DNA of 64,000 bases from Symbiodinium natans (lineage: Eukaryota > Sar > Dinophyceae > Suessiales > Symbiodiniaceae): positions 1,164,134-1,228,133 of the forward strand of contig CAJNDS010002524.1 of NCBI GenBank assembly GCA_905221605.1. Direction: 5' to 3'. Under the pieces are notes generated by a model. It saw only the letters and a program-made list of their open reading frames with translations. It was not told the DNA's origin and ran no database searches. Shown here piece by piece: positions 1 through 10,583 of this stretch. Positions within the stretch are counted from its first letter, which is position 1; each line of letters opens with the position of its first letter. Made by a program: the position numbers and the translations under genes.

Positions 1-1179
1 CGAACTTGGGCTCTTAAGAATCTTTGGCGTTCGCGAGGGTCAGCTATAGAGTTTAAGGTTTGGGTCTATGGTTTAGGGTTTGGGTGTTCGAAGGCCTAAA
101 CCCTGTAAAACCCTAAAAACCCACGGTCATTTGTTTCTCGCACCTTGCGAACCCAACATCTGGCAGTGATCAGTTGAGGATTGCGGAAGCACACTCCTCA
201 AACCCATGCCCTATTTTTTTACATCACACCTTGATGCAGAGAAGAGACTGATCACACGGATTCTTATTTACTGAATAATCAAGCTTCGGAAGAAATGCCG
301 GTGCATGGCTTAAGGACGTCCATCGTGCATCATCTGCTCTCGTCTTGCGCAGAATCGCTCTACCCTTGCCATTGGGGCCATCATTTTTATTAACAACAAA
401 AGCAAACCCTGCAATGTATCATCATAATAGAATGCAAGTCCAATTCAGGAGGGAAGGGGCGTTGTGGCCATAGTTTTAGCTCATGCTCCAGTTTTGGCCC
501 TTGCGCCTTGCACAAGCTGCAGGGTCTGAACTAGCATTCAAGTAAGGTGGGAAGCATGCCTCAATGTCCCACACAGCCCCAAACGCGAAACCCTAAACCC
601 CTGGCGCCTGATGTTCGCTCTTCGAGGATGGTGCCGCAGAAGCCCTAAACCCTAAAAACCGCACTAAACCCTCAGCCCCACTTTTGGTTTCTGGTCGTAT
701 TAGGAATCTTGACATGTCTTCAACCTTCCCTTGCAGGTTGCCCTTGTGTATGTACAAGTAGGGTGATAAGTTACCCCCAGATAAGAATAACCCTAAAACC
801 CTAAACCCTAAACCCTAAACCCTAACCCTAATAGACCATACTTCCCCTACTTAGAACCCGACTCACCGCGGTCTCGGGCGGAGTTTCAAGCAAACTTTAC
901 AGAATTCTCTGAGACCGAGTGGACCTTACATGGTCAGCTCTCTAAAGTCGTGGTCCCTGTGGATACCCTCAATCAAAGGGCCGCCTTAGACTGCACCCGA
1001 AGAAATGGACTAAAGCTTCGAGAAAGCTACCATAGCATGACCCCCAGACGCTTGGTTGCTTATTTTGTCAAAAGGGCCCCAAAACCCTAAACCCAAACCC
1101 CCAAACCCTAAACCCCAAACCCAAAACCCAACCCAAACCCCAAACCCTAAACCCTACCCCCTAGACGGGCGAGCCCAAG
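1..1179. other. Stretch without a recognised gene, with short TTTAGGG tracts
   Basis: Short telomere-type tracts (for example around 789-830 and 1081-1155) separate unique segments. An open frame on + from about 847 to 1079 has a protein-like composition but I recognise no motif, and no splice sites settle it. I see no other supported gene here. Confidence 0.5.
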
Positions 1180-1289
1180 GTCACCGTATGTCTCCGGAAT
1201 TCTGGTCCATCGAGCGGCTGAAAATCAGCGAGGAGGAGCTTGCCGAGGTCATCAAGAGGCGCAACCACCTGAACCTGGCATCCTGGAGA
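1180..1289 (+). CDS. Coding exon, product unknown (possibly 5' part of the cyclase gene)
   Basis: An open exon lies between an AAG acceptor and a GTAGGGTTAGG donor. It encodes an acidic, helix-like peptide including FWSIERLKISEEELAEVIKR. The intron that follows is made of TTTAGGG repeats. It lies 1.4 kb upstream of the recognisable cyclase exons on the same strand and may belong to the same gene, but I cannot show the connection. Confidence 0.5.
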
Positions 1290-1593
1290 GTAGGGTTAGG
1301 TTTAGGGTTTAGGCTTTAGGGTTTAGGGTTTAGGGTTTGGGTGTAGGGTTTTTGGGTTTTGGGTTTGGTTTGGGGTTTAAGGATTTATTTGGGGTTTAGG
1401 ATTTAGGGTTTAGGGTCCTGATGCTGGCGCGCCCCTGTGGAAGGGCCGCCAAACAGTCCTGCTTCAGGACTGTCCTAAAGCCGATTATAACATCTCATCA
1501 TGGGAGGTACTTCGGAAGTGCTGACAAAACATTTCGGCCTGCATTCCAGCGTCCTCACCTTTCGTGGCAATCTTGAGCTGTAGGGGGATGATT

Positions 1594-1690
1594 TCCCCCT
1601 GATACTAACAGTCCTTATAGGAATTGAAATTGGGGGCGGGGGGTACTATATTTCTTATTAAGGACGTTGGTACAGGGGGAAACATTCCAG
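1594..1690. mobile_element. Introner-like palindromic element, family A (copy 1)
   Basis: Left arm carries CCCCCTGATACTAACAGTCC and the right arm is its degenerate inverse ending AACATTCCAG. It sits between two exon-like segments (about 1550-1578 and 1691-1719). If a GC donor at GA|GC is used, the flanking exons join in one frame. Confidence 0.6.
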
Positions 1691-1829
1691 GCTCTACAAG
1701 CTGCTTGGCACTCTGCAGGGTAAGGGTCTCGGCCTCAATGGGCTTCGCGCGCGGAAGGTCACATCATCATGACATTCGACGTCGAGCAGAACGATGGCTC
1801 AATCGGATGCTTGCTTGCCATCTTCGAGA
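1691..1829 (+). CDS. Two small coding exons, product unknown
   Basis: Bases 1691-1719 encode LYKLLGTLQ and 1758-1829 encode a peptide starting HIIMTFDVEQNDG. They join in phase if a 38-nt intron (GTAAGG...GGAAG, 1720-1757) is removed; unspliced, the frame stops soon after. A 38-nt intron would be very short, so this join is tentative. Upstream of the cyclase exons, same strand. Confidence 0.35.
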
Positions 1830-2105
1830 GTTTAGGATTTAAGGGTTTAGGGTTGTGGGCTGAGCCATCAAGGGTTTGGGATTTAAGGTCCTAAAGCCTC
1901 ACCCTTGCATGAAATTCTGGTTCGCTAAGGAGCGATTACTTTGTGCAACATTTCGCCCCGCCCCCCGCATTCATAAAGGAAAAACAGATCCTGAAACTCG
2001 AGCAGAAGCCCAGCCCCAATTTCAGCTAGCGGACGATGAGCATGGCGCGTGTGAAAGGGACAAGCCCCAACCCCAAAGCCGAACCTTGAGCTACCTGGTT
2101 CGGGG

Positions 2106-2240
2106 GGTTCTTGTGGTTAGGGTTTAGGGTTAGGGTTTAGGGTTTAGGGTTTAGGGTTTAGGGTTTAGGGTTTAGGGTTTAGGGTTTAGGTTTAGGGTTT
2201 AGGGTTTAGGGTTTTTAGGGTTTAGGGTTTTTAGGGCCGC
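2106..2240. repeat. Interstitial TTTAGGG telomere-type array
   Basis: About 16 near-perfect units with a few unit-length variants at the 3' side. It lies within presumed intron sequence, not at a chromosome end. Confidence 0.9.
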
Positions 2241-2578
2241 TATTCCTAGGCAGGCGGCTCGTGGGTTCTTTACGGTTTCCTTCAATGGGGTTTAGGGTTT
2301 AGGGCGCTTTTGCCCCGTGCGTGCGAAGCATGCATGAGGTCGTGCCTCCTTGGTAAACATGTGCAGTTTTTTTTTGGGTGGAACGCCCTCTTACTAAGAC
2401 CTGCAGGGCAGCGTTTCAAGTTCTAAGTACCCACTCAGGATAAGGGGGCCCTCAAAAGGGGACCCTTCTTAACCCTCTGGCTCCTTCAACAGGGTCTTCT
2501 GTCAACGCTTGCGGCGCGCCTCGGCAGCCGGGCCGGTAGGACAGGAAAGGAGGAAAGAGGGTTTCGCAAAAAAAGGGC

Positions 2579-2662
2579 ACGGGGGGGGGGGTGGGGGGGT
2601 GCGGGGGGGGGGGGGGGGGGGGGGGGTGGGGGGTGGCGGGGGGTGGGGGGGGGGGGGGGGGT
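2579..2662. repeat. Poly-G rich tract
   Basis: About 80 bases of almost pure G with isolated T and C. The glycine- or proline-rich open frames across it are artefacts of composition. Confidence 0.9.
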
Positions 2663-2735
2663 TCGAGGCGAACTCAGAGGGTCTATATCCCCAAGGGTCC
2701 CCCGATTCCTATCCCCTGACCCATGAACCTCCAAG

Positions 2736-2818
2736 TAGCGAGAAACCGAGGCGAGATTCTGGACAATGGTCTCTTGGTTTACTGGAATGAAACTCGGAAG
2801 CAGAGTTTGTCTTGCAGG
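2736..2818 (+). CDS. Cyclase exon: RGEILDNGLLVYWN segment
   Basis: The exon follows the right end of a family B palindrome (CCATGAACCTCCAAG|TAG). The peptide matches the family's loop where GEI(L/V)GDGLLVxWN is usual. Here GD is replaced by DN, so the second metal-binding aspartate may be shifted or lost. Donor is probably CAGG|GTTCAGG. Confidence 0.7.
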
Positions 2819-5800
2819 GTTCAGGGTTCAGGGTTCAGGGGGCCAGCAACTAGGATTCGACAGGGTACAGGGTCTAGGGTTGAAGTAGACCCCTAACCCT
2901 AAACCCTAAACCCTAAACCCTAAACCCTAAACCCTAAACCCTAAACCCTGCAGGCTCAGAGCCCAAGCTCGATCCCAGGCCTCCAGCGACATCTCAGACC
3001 ACGCCATGAAAGCTTGCGAATGCGCCCTCCAACAGAGGAAGGCGGCTCTTTTTAGGGTTCAGGGTTTAGGGTTACATGGGGTTTAGGGGTTTAGGGTTTA
3101 GGGTTTAGGGGTTTAGGGGTTTAGGGGTTTAGGGTTTAAGAAGTTGCTGTCTTGGCATTTTGTGTGAGCGAGTGCAGCATCACATAATTCCTTTCTTGTG
3201 CATCTCCCAGAAAATGGTGGCACCTCCTAATATACCCCACACAAAGCCCAATCATCTCCTTCTTAAGCAACCCCCCTCCCCCGAAAAAAAAAAAAACACA
3301 ACAAGAAAAAATCCTACACCTAAAGTCGAACAGCCCCCCCCCCCCCCAAAAAAAAAAAATGAAACACACACACACACACACACACACACAACAAAAGCAA
3401 AAAAGGCACCCGAGTTTTGGGAAACCCCCCATTTTGGGCGCAGCTTGTCGAACCCCCACAAAGAATCAAAACAAAACAACGAAAGACACAAAACACACCC
3501 GAATTTTGGGAACCCTAAACCCTAAACCCTAAACCCTAAACCCTAAACCCTAAACCCTAAACCCTAAACCCTAAACCCTAAACCCTAAACCCTAAACCCT
3601 AAACCCTAAACCCTAAACCCTAAACCCTAAACCCTCCATTTGGGGCGAAGCTAGAGCTGGAAAGGCCATGCCCACCCTGCGCGCCGAAATTGCAGATCGC
3701 CTGGGTCACACAGGCGGCCCGGAAGGTTGGTTTAGGGATTAGGGTTTAGGGTTTAGGGTTTTGAGTTCAGAGTTTAGGGTTTAGGGTTTCGAGTGGAGGG
3801 TTTTGAGTGCAGAGTTTAGGGTTTTGGGCTAGGTTCGAGGGTTTAGTATTTAGAGTTTAGGGCTGTTGGCGAAGGGGTTTTCAGCAGAGGGACTGGGAAG
3901 TTGGGCGTTGGGTGAAGGATTTCGGATGTTCGGTTCGGCGTTTGGGGTTGAGTAGAGCGAGGAGAGTTCTTCAACGAGAGCTGGCTGGAGTGAAGCAAAC
4001 AGGGACGCATGTAGGGCTTCGAGGACCCCTCCCACAAGAGGTCTCAGAAGCGCACACACCCCACCCACCTTCCCTACCCAGGTTGTTCAACCCATGAAGG
4101 GGTTGGAGTGGCCAACCCGCAGCCAAAGACCCGAAATTGTTGAAGGCTTAGGGTCAATGGTTTAGGGCTTGTCTGAGGGCAGTTCCATGGTTCCTCAATA
4201 TGGTCCCTTACCTTCTTTCATAGGTTCTGAAGCATGGGCCGGTGTTTAGAAGGTAAGTAAGGGGTTCCCCGTTTATGGGCCCATCTTCCGGGACCATGCA
4301 ATTACCCTAAGACCTTAGGGATTAAATAGGGCATTGCGAAGATTGGTCCCTTTAGGGTCTTACTGATGTTTCATGGCACCTTCCATGACTAGTATAGTAA
4401 ACCCTAAACCCTAAACCCTAAACCCTGTATAGCTTAGTTAGAAGCGTTAAGGCAGGAGGCTTCAGTGCATCATCGGCGCCGCCCTCAAGACTGTCCTGGC
4501 TTTTGACACCCTTACCCCTAAGCCCTAAACCCTATACCGGTAGTAGCTAGGCAGTCCAGGGTTTTGGGTTTAGGGTTTAGGGTTTAGGGTTTAGGGTTTA
4601 GGGTTTCGGGCAGCCGGGTTCCGGCGATGGACTACTTTGCAGTTCTCTGGCTAGCGGCTTGACATGAGAGCATTCTATTCATGGAAGTCGCACCAACCCT
4701 TTTGAAGTTTGCAACACAGGTTGCACCTCAGGGCAGAAGAAGCCCATACACCCCCCAACCCTGGTTCAAGGGGTTAGGGTTTAGGGTTTATGGATTAGGG
4801 CTTAGACCCTAAACCCTACACCCGAAACCCTACAAAACGACTTAGGGTTCGGGGCGAAAGCCAGGCCTGACTGAAGACGTCCTTCGGCTGACCGTCGGCA
4901 TCCACACCGGCGAGGTCCTATGCGGAAACATCGGGAGCCACTCCAAGATGAAGCGCCTGTAGCTGCAAAGATTCAAGGGATGAAGTTTAGGGTTTAGGGT
5001 TTAGGGTTTAGGGTTTAGGGTTTAGGGTTTAGGGTTTGGGGTTTGGGGTTTAGGGTTTAGGGTTTAGGGTTTAGGGTTTAGGGGTACTTGGAGGTGCATT
5101 AACCCTTTTAAATTTAGGGGTACTTGGAGGTACTTATAAGTAGTGTTGATAAGTACCCTACTCTAAAGCCCTAGAGCCCTCAACCGCTAGAACCCTAGTA
5201 CCTGAGAACCCGAAGCCGCGAAACCCTGAACCCAGTTGCTGGTCAGGGTTTTTTGGTGCTTACGGCTTTGGGCTTCGAGACCCTGAACTCCAGAAAGTCA
5301 TGAGGATGATCGAATGTTAGGATGTTAGGGTTTAGAGTTTAGGGTGACTTTTCCCGGCCGACGCCCCAAGCCCGGATGCAAAAGGGTTTAGGTTCTGGGT
5401 GTAGGGTTTTGGGTTGTATGATTTATACAAGGCTACGAGGCTAAGAACCCAAAACCTTAAACCCTATACCCTAGACCCTAAGTCTTACACCCTGTATGCA
5501 CCCTAGAACCTGAAACCCTAAAACCGTTGAGTTTTGCGCCGGTGCGCATGGGGTTTATGGGGGCAACCAAAGCTTCCAGAAGTTTTTGGATTCAGGGGTC
5601 TTTGCGGCTTCCTGGTTGTTCTAGCCAGAAACATAACATGTATGGTACTTGTCGTGACAAACAGAAAGCGCACAACGCCGGCATCGCATCAACAGGAGCG
5701 AGCAACGGCACAATGAACAGTTACTCCAGCAGATAGGACTAATCTAAAGGCATGAGAATGTTTCCGCGGCCAGCCTCGAAAGCGCCATCAACTGATACTC

Positions 5801-8800
5801 ATGCCAAGATGCGGAACCAGCTACATCACACAAAGGGTTGTTTGGGGTTTAGGGTTTATAGGGTATGGGCCCTTCGTTACGTATTTAATCAGGGCCAATC
5901 CTGTCAACAAGGGTAAGGGACCGAAGGACTGTATCTTGGGTAACTATGGGTTCAACCTGACCAGGGCACTGCACTTGTAACCCCAAACCCCAAACCCCAA
6001 ACCCCAAACCCCAAACCCCAAACCCTAAACCCTAAACCCTAAACCCTAAACCCTAAACCCTAAACCCTAAACCCTAAACCCTAAACCCTAAACCCGAAAC
6101 CCTACTTCGAGGCACCCCAAAATGAACCTTCTTAAGCTTAGTAGTAGAGTAGGTAACCTTTAACCTTTTTGGGTTAATATCTTTCCCTTATAATCCCCAA
6201 GGTTAACCTTTAAAACCCCTAGGTACTGGACAACTAAGTTTTAGGGTTCAGGGTTTAGGGTTTACATAGGGTTTAGGGTTGAGGGGTTGTGGGTTTGGGG
6301 TTTAGTTAACCTTTAAAACCCCTAGGTACTGGACAACTAAGTAAGTGCAGGTTCGGATGCATCGGGGACTCCATGAACCTCACCAGCCGCATCCAGGGCC
6401 TCTGCCGAAAGTACGCCTGCGAGGTGGGTTTTAGGGGGGTTTAGGGGGGTTTAGGGGGGTTTAGGGGGGTTTGGGGTTTAGGGTTTAGGGTTTAGGGTTT
6501 AGGGGGGTTTAGGGGGGGTTTAGGGGGGTTTAGGGGTTTAGGGGGTTTAGGGGTTTAGGGGGTTTAGGGGGTTTAGGATTTGGGGTTTATGGTTTGGAGG
6601 TTGAGGGGTTTAGGGGTTTGGAGGTTGAGGGGTTTAGGGGTTTGGGGGTTGAGGGCTTAGAGTTTACGTGCAGCGTCCAGTTGCAAAAGAGGGCTTCGGG
6701 TTTTGGGGGTGGCTCCTGTAGGCGCCCCGGACCTTGTCCAGGCGCGACATGCCGTTTAGGGTTTAGGGTTTAGGGTTTAGGGTTTAGGGTTTAGGGTTTA
6801 GGGTTTAGGGTCAAGCCTGATGCCAGGAGTGTTTAGGGCTTGCGAAAGCTAGCTCAAACGCCCTAGACCCTAAACCCTAAACCCTGGGCTCCCTCCCCCA
6901 CAGCTCCCATGTTTTTTTTGTAAAATTGCCCTGGACCTCTCTAGAAAGCTCTTCTGGCCCATAGAAACTTGACTCTAGCAGACCCCCACATCCAGCCCAG
7001 CGTGGCTTTTCAGGTTTGAGAATTTAAGGGTTGAAAATTTAAGGTTTCAAGGCTTATCGGGTTAGTTGAGCACGTCCGTTCCTAAAGCACCCGCACCCCA
7101 ATACAGTGTAAGCCCAAAAATCATTCCCGAAACCTCAAACAGTGCAAGTTGCCCGCAGATCCTTATACCCCGCAAACCCGCAAGCTAAAACAAAGCACGC
7201 CCGAAATATCATGGGTTTCCCTACTAGCCCCCTCTGTACTACCCCCCTAGGTTCCCCCCTTAAATACGCTCACTTATCTTTAAAAAACCTTAATTATGGG
7301 GGGAATCAGGGGGGGTAGTATAGAGGGGGGTAGTAGGGGAACCCATGAAAATATTGTACCTCAAAAACCGGCACCCAAAACGGCGCAAGCGCGGACATCT
7401 TGTAAAATCCGTGCACCCTCAACTCCCCAAGCCGTTCTTCACAGTTTTCTGTCCTGGCCGAAATGCGCGATAAAACGGGAAGCACGTACGGTTTTTTGCA
7501 CGGGTGAGTTATTCCAGTTAGGGTTTCGGGTTTTCCGGGGCTGAGGGTTTTCCAAGGTGTATGAGGCTTGGGGCGTTGCCCTCTGCAGTGTGCATAAGGC
7601 TTGGGGTTTTGCCCTCTACCCAAACCGCCCGATGAACCCTAAACCCGAAACTTGACCCGAAGGTCATGTGCTCCGAAGCCACCCACGAGCAGCTGAACGG
7701 AAGAATGGTCTGCAGGAAGATTGAAGATGAGAAGGCCTGTTGCAAAGCCCTAAACCCTCAAAGGTTTAGGAATTTAGGGTGTAAGGGCCAAGCCTAAAGA
7801 CGGCTTAAAGATTTGAGGTTATGTTTTTTTTTGAGGGGGGGAGAGGGGGGGGGGAGGGAGCAGGGAGGGGGCAGGGAGGGGGCAGGGCGGGGGCAGGCGG
7901 GGGCAGGGCGGGGGCAGGGGGCTGGACGAGACCTGGGCGGGGGCTTCAGGGTTTAGGGATTCACTGCAACACCGAGAGCTTGTTAATCGGTTCTCGGAAT
8001 CCCATGCTCCCTCCCTGGCAAGCACTGTAGATTGCTTCAAGCGGTCCGCAGCAGTCACTTGCGAGCCAAACCCGCACGATCCAATCCGACCTACATTGAT
8101 GTGGTTTGGAGTTCGGAGTGGTTTTGATTCTGCTTTGTGCCTTCTTTGCTGTGGTTGCAGAAGTTGTACTTGCTGTTCTTGGATATTCTGACATTCCCCA
8201 AATAGGGGTACCCTATACCGCGTGTGCCACAAACGACTTAGATCCTTTTTCTCCCTCCCCCCCCCCCCCCCAAAGAACGGGAAACTCTCATTCTGGGAAA
8301 CCCCCTGATCATGGCGGAAGAGTGGATGGGCGACGGTGGAACTCTATTCCACAAGGCCCAGGGGGCGCAGGAGGCGTAACTGCAGCAAGCCAACAATAGC
8401 CCACACCCACCTCCGCCCACGGAAGCAGAAAAGAACACACAGCAGAAAACATAAATCCAAAACCCCAAATGGCCCCCAAACCCAATAAGCCTAAACACCA
8501 AACCTCGACAAGCCAACAACCCTAAACCCTAAACCCTAATCCCACAGGTCAAGGAGTCAACAACCCAACAACCCTAAGCCCAAAGCCCTCTAAGTCCCAA
8601 ACTCCAAACCCCACGCCCTAAACCCTAAACCCTAAACCCTAAACCCTGAACCCGAAAGCCTCTAAAACCCATAGACCCCCAAGCTTTCGAGACGTTTCGG
8701 GTGTTTAGGGGTTACAGGATGTCTGGGGTTTGGGGCCCTAAACCCTAAACCCTAAACCCTAAACCCTAAACCCTAAACCCTAAACCCTAAACCCTAAACC

Positions 8801-8871
8801 CACAGGTCAAGGGGCGTCAGGAGCCGACTGGCGTTTGGGAAGTCATGGGCTCCTGGGACCAAGGCATCATA
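2736..8871 (+). CDS. Class III nucleotidyl (adenylate/guanylate) cyclase, catalytic domain spread over seven exons
   Basis: Class III cyclases make cAMP or cGMP from ATP or GTP. Exons 2736-2818, 2954-3049, 3651-3725, 4865-4952, 6351-6423, 7663-7734 and 8806-8871 read in order as one catalytic domain: RGEILDNGLLVYWN (family GxxGDGxxAxW region), SDISDHAMKACECAL, LTVGIHTGEVLCGNIGS, FGCIGDSMNLTSRIQG, CSEATHEQL and VKGRQEPTGVWEVMG. The last five exons join in phase; two introns (from 4953 and 7735) need GC donors. The region with the first metal-binding aspartate (DIxGFT) was not found, so the N-terminal half of the domain is missing or unrecognised upstream. The introns hold TTTAGGG arrays and an introner. 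A cyclase is well supported; whether the product is cAMP or cGMP cannot be told. Confidence 0.85.
2889..2948. repeat. Interstitial AAACCCT array
   Basis: About eight units of the reverse orientation (CCCTAAA), ending directly at the CTGCAG acceptor of the next cyclase exon. Confidence 0.9.
2954..3049 (+). CDS. Cyclase exon: DHAMKACECAL segment
   Basis: CTGCAG acceptor. The frame LRAQARSQASSDISDHAMKA matches the helix of class III cyclases that carries DHAxxAxxAAL, just after the GDG loop. The donor is within a TTTAGGG tract and cannot be fixed. Confidence 0.65.
3509..3633. repeat. Interstitial AAACCCT array
   Basis: About 18 perfect CCCTAAA units, one of the longest perfect arrays in the window, inside a cyclase intron. 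Confidence 0.95.
3651..3725 (+). CDS. Cyclase exon: linker helix
   Basis: The frame GKAMPTLRAEIADRLGHT sits between the DHA helix and the GIHTGE segment, as in the family. Its GGAAG|GTTGGT donor joins in phase with the next exon at 4865 (G plus GC completes a glycine codon). Confidence 0.7.
4186..4310. mobile_element. Introner-like palindromic element, family C (copy 1)
   Basis: Arms share GGTCCCTTACCTTCTTTCATAGG-type sequence with the copy at 61346-61492; the centre of both carries GAAG(C/T)ANGGGCC. The left end is degenerate. Confidence 0.5.
4865..4952 (+). CDS. Cyclase exon: GIHTGEVLCGNIGS core
   Basis: The strongest exon. LTVGIHTGEVLCGNIGS is the conserved central strand-loop of class III cyclases. 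The acceptor is AAGCCAG. Ending at AAGATGAA|GCGCCTG (GC donor) restores the lysine codon and runs into FGCIGD of the next exon; a GT donor would not keep the frame. Confidence 0.85.
4986..5085. repeat. Interstitial TTTAGGG array with TTTGGGG variants
   Basis: About 14 units starting 33 bases into the cyclase intron, followed by a partly duplicated left end of a family B element (TTTAGGGGTACTTGGAGGT at about 5080 and 5114). Confidence 0.9.
5527..5830. other. Unique intron sequence, no supported exon
   Basis: A 69-codon + frame (about 5527-5736) covers this unique stretch, but it overlaps a second frame of equal quality and has no family motif. I do not call it a gene. Confidence 0.4.
5990..6105. 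repeat. Interstitial CCCCAAA to CCCTAAA array
   Basis: The array begins with five CCCCAAA units and continues with about ten CCCTAAA units, a clean switch of unit type inside one array. Confidence 0.9.
6137..6341. mobile_element. Introner-like element, family H (copy 1), TSD TAAG, split by a telomere-type insert
   Basis: Termini are CTTAGTAGTAGAG and GACAACTAAG. Exact 4-bp flanks TAAG occur at 6133-6136 and 6342-6345. The element lies at the 3' end of a cyclase intron, and its right flank leads to the CAG acceptor of the exon at 6351. A TTTAGGG-like insert and a 38-bp internal direct repeat make it longer than the 102-bp copy at 50340-50441. Confidence 0.85.
6351..6423 (+). CDS. Cyclase exon: FGCIGDSMNLTSRIQGL
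   Basis: GTGCAG acceptor and GAG|GTGGGT donor. The peptide is the family segment (G)D.VNL.SRL.GL that contacts the nucleotide; the usual N is kept (DSMN). Confidence 0.85.
6424..6660. repeat. Array of TTTAGGGGGG-type long-G variants
   Basis: The intron begins GTGGGTTTTAGGGG and holds many GGGGGGTTTA and GGGGTTTA units mixed with plain TTTAGGG. Confidence 0.85.
7211..7346. mobile_element. Introner-like palindromic element, family R
   Basis: The left arm ATGGGTTTCCCTACTAGCCC pairs with a right arm ending GGGGTAGTAGGGGAACCCAT. A truncated relative lies at about 38315-38385. Confidence 0.7.
7663..7734 (+). CDS. Cyclase exon: CSEATHEQL segment
   Basis: The peptide VMCSEATHEQLNGRMVCRK matches the family (SExT...L... 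FRxRE). It joins in phase with the exon before it. With a GC donor at GAGAAG|GCCTGTTGC it runs into VKGRQEPTG of the next exon with exactly the family spacing (R-x-(I/L)-(D/E)-x5-V-K-G). Confidence 0.85.
7840..7945. repeat. G-rich minisatellite (GGCGGGGGCAGG-like)
   Basis: Imperfect repeats of GGGAGGGGGCA and GGCGGGGGCA. Frames across it are low complexity. Confidence 0.75.
8732..8800. repeat. Interstitial CCCTAAA array next to an acceptor
   Basis: About nine units ending at CCCACAG, the acceptor of the last cyclase exon. CCCACAGGTCAAGG also occurs at 8541-8554, so acceptor and exon start are duplicated around the array. Confidence 0.85.
8806..8871 (+). CDS. Cyclase exon: VKGRQEPTGVWEVMG, end of catalytic domain
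   Basis: VKGRQEPTGVWEVMG is the standard C-terminal end of the class III catalytic domain (VKGK.EP..VYEV). The end is uncertain: no GT follows at once and the sequence passes into TTTAGGG repeats near GGCATCATAG. Confidence 0.8.
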
Positions 8872-8901
8872 GGGGTTGGGGTTTAGGGTTTAGGGTTTAG
8901 G

Positions 8902-8903
8902 GT

Positions 8904-8963
<60 letters not shown>

Positions 8964-8967
8964 GGTT
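8902..8967. repeat. GGGTTGA variant array
   Basis: About nine perfect 7-bp GGGTTGA units, a homogenised variant of the TTTAGGG unit. Confidence 0.9.
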
Positions 8968-10499
8968 GGGGTTTAGGGTTCAGGGTTTAGGATTTATGGG
9001 GTTTGGGGTTCAGTTAGGGTTTAAGGATTTAGGGCTTGGGGTTTAGGATTTAGGGTTGAGGGTTTGGGGCTGAGAATGTCTGGGAGAGAGAGGGACGGGT
9101 TTATGGAGTTTGGGGTGTATACTTTTAGGGCTTAGGTTTGGGTTTAGGGTTTAGGGTTAAAGGTTTAGGGTTTAGGGTTTTTTTGAGGGCTGGCAGGGGT
9201 TGAACACTTACGGGAAACACACGTCGTTCGGGCTCAGGCGACAAGGCAGCCTTTAGAGGCGGGGGAGGGAGGGGGGGGAGGGGGGCGAGGGGAGGAACCC
9301 TAGATTCCCTAGATAAACCCTAAGAATGGGTTTAGGAACCCTAAACCCGAAACCCTGAACCCTAAATTCTAAACCCTGAACCCTAAACCCTAAAGCCTAA
9401 ACCCTAAACCCTAAACCCTTACAGTTGAAGTGTGAATCTCAGGATTGTCAGCATCTTTGGATTGCAGGAGTTGCTTAGATTCAGGCTTTTGGTATCACAG
9501 AGTGAATTCTAGTAGCATGATACCGTGCTATTTCGGGTTTAGGGTTTAGGGTTTAGGGTGATATTGCATCACTAGTGTCACTAGTGCCCAATCTCACCGG
9601 GGCAGATCAGTTCTTGCCCACGAGCCCACGAGCCCACGAGCCCACGAGCCGACGAGACCTAAACCCTAAACCGTAAATCGGCGCGGGTGTCGATAATAAG
9701 CAATTTCTAGAAGCTAGATCCCCCATCCCTGGTCGAGTTATTTGTAACCTCTATTTGCTATTTGCTCAAGAACCCCCCCCCACCCCAAAAAAAAAATAAA
9801 AATAAATAAATAATCAGGGTAATACTGAAAGGAATTATCATCTTTTTTGTTTTTGTTCTTTTTTGGGGGGGATCTTAAGCCATGAGTAGTTTATATACAT
9901 ATATACACCTACAAAATCTGGCTATGCTGCCTGGTTCATGTCTTTACAGGCAACTCTGCCGTACCCAAAAAGGCTCATAATCTGGATCGACCGCGTATAG
10001 AAACAGTCCCATTTGCCCCCGCAAGCCCGAAACCCTAAACCCTAAACCCTAAACCCTAAAGACCGTCATCGTGCCAAGGACTTGAAACCTTGCCACCTCT
10101 CCGATCGGAGATCCTACAGGCCTCCACCACTTTGCCAGAGTAACTCCTGCAGTGCAGGATTTAGGTTTTTGTTTTGTTGTTTTGGGTTTCTTTGGGTTTT
10201 GGGTGTTTGGGGTGTTTAGGGTATTTTTGGGTGGTTTGTAGGGTTTAGGGTGTTTGGTTGTGGGTTTTTTACAACTAGAATGGGTGTTGTAGTTCGTCAT
10301 GTGATTTTCGAAGGTTTTCTTGGGAATGATGGTGAGAATGTCCACTTCTGATTAGTTAGCCCCCCTCCCCACCAAACAAAAACACGGACTAGGAGGGCCG
10401 CGTCGTTCTTGAATCACCTGTAGGGAAATTACCGAAGCTGTTTGGGGCGTTGGGCGGGGGTGGGGGGGGGGGGGGGGGGGGGGTTGGTCAAGGTTGTTT

Positions 10500-10583
10500 T
10501 AAACCCTAAACCCTAAACCCTAAACCCTAAACCCTAAACCCTAAACCCTAAACCCTAAACCCTAAACCCTAAACCCTAAACCC
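10500..10583. repeat. Interstitial CCCTAAA array
   Basis: About 12 perfect units directly after a 28-base G-rich tract. Confidence 0.95.

Noticed and set aside
1720-1757. A 38-nt spliceosomal intron
   Set aside because: It restores a frame but is far shorter than other introns here; kept only as a possibility in the exon entry.
3509-3633. Chromosome end (true telomere)
   Set aside because: Arrays occur dozens of times in both orientations inside introns, so none marks a chromosome end.
6700-6755. Cyclase-like LDKVRGA read on the minus strand
   Set aside because: Wrong strand relative to the gene and the true VKGRQEPTG exon is at 8806.
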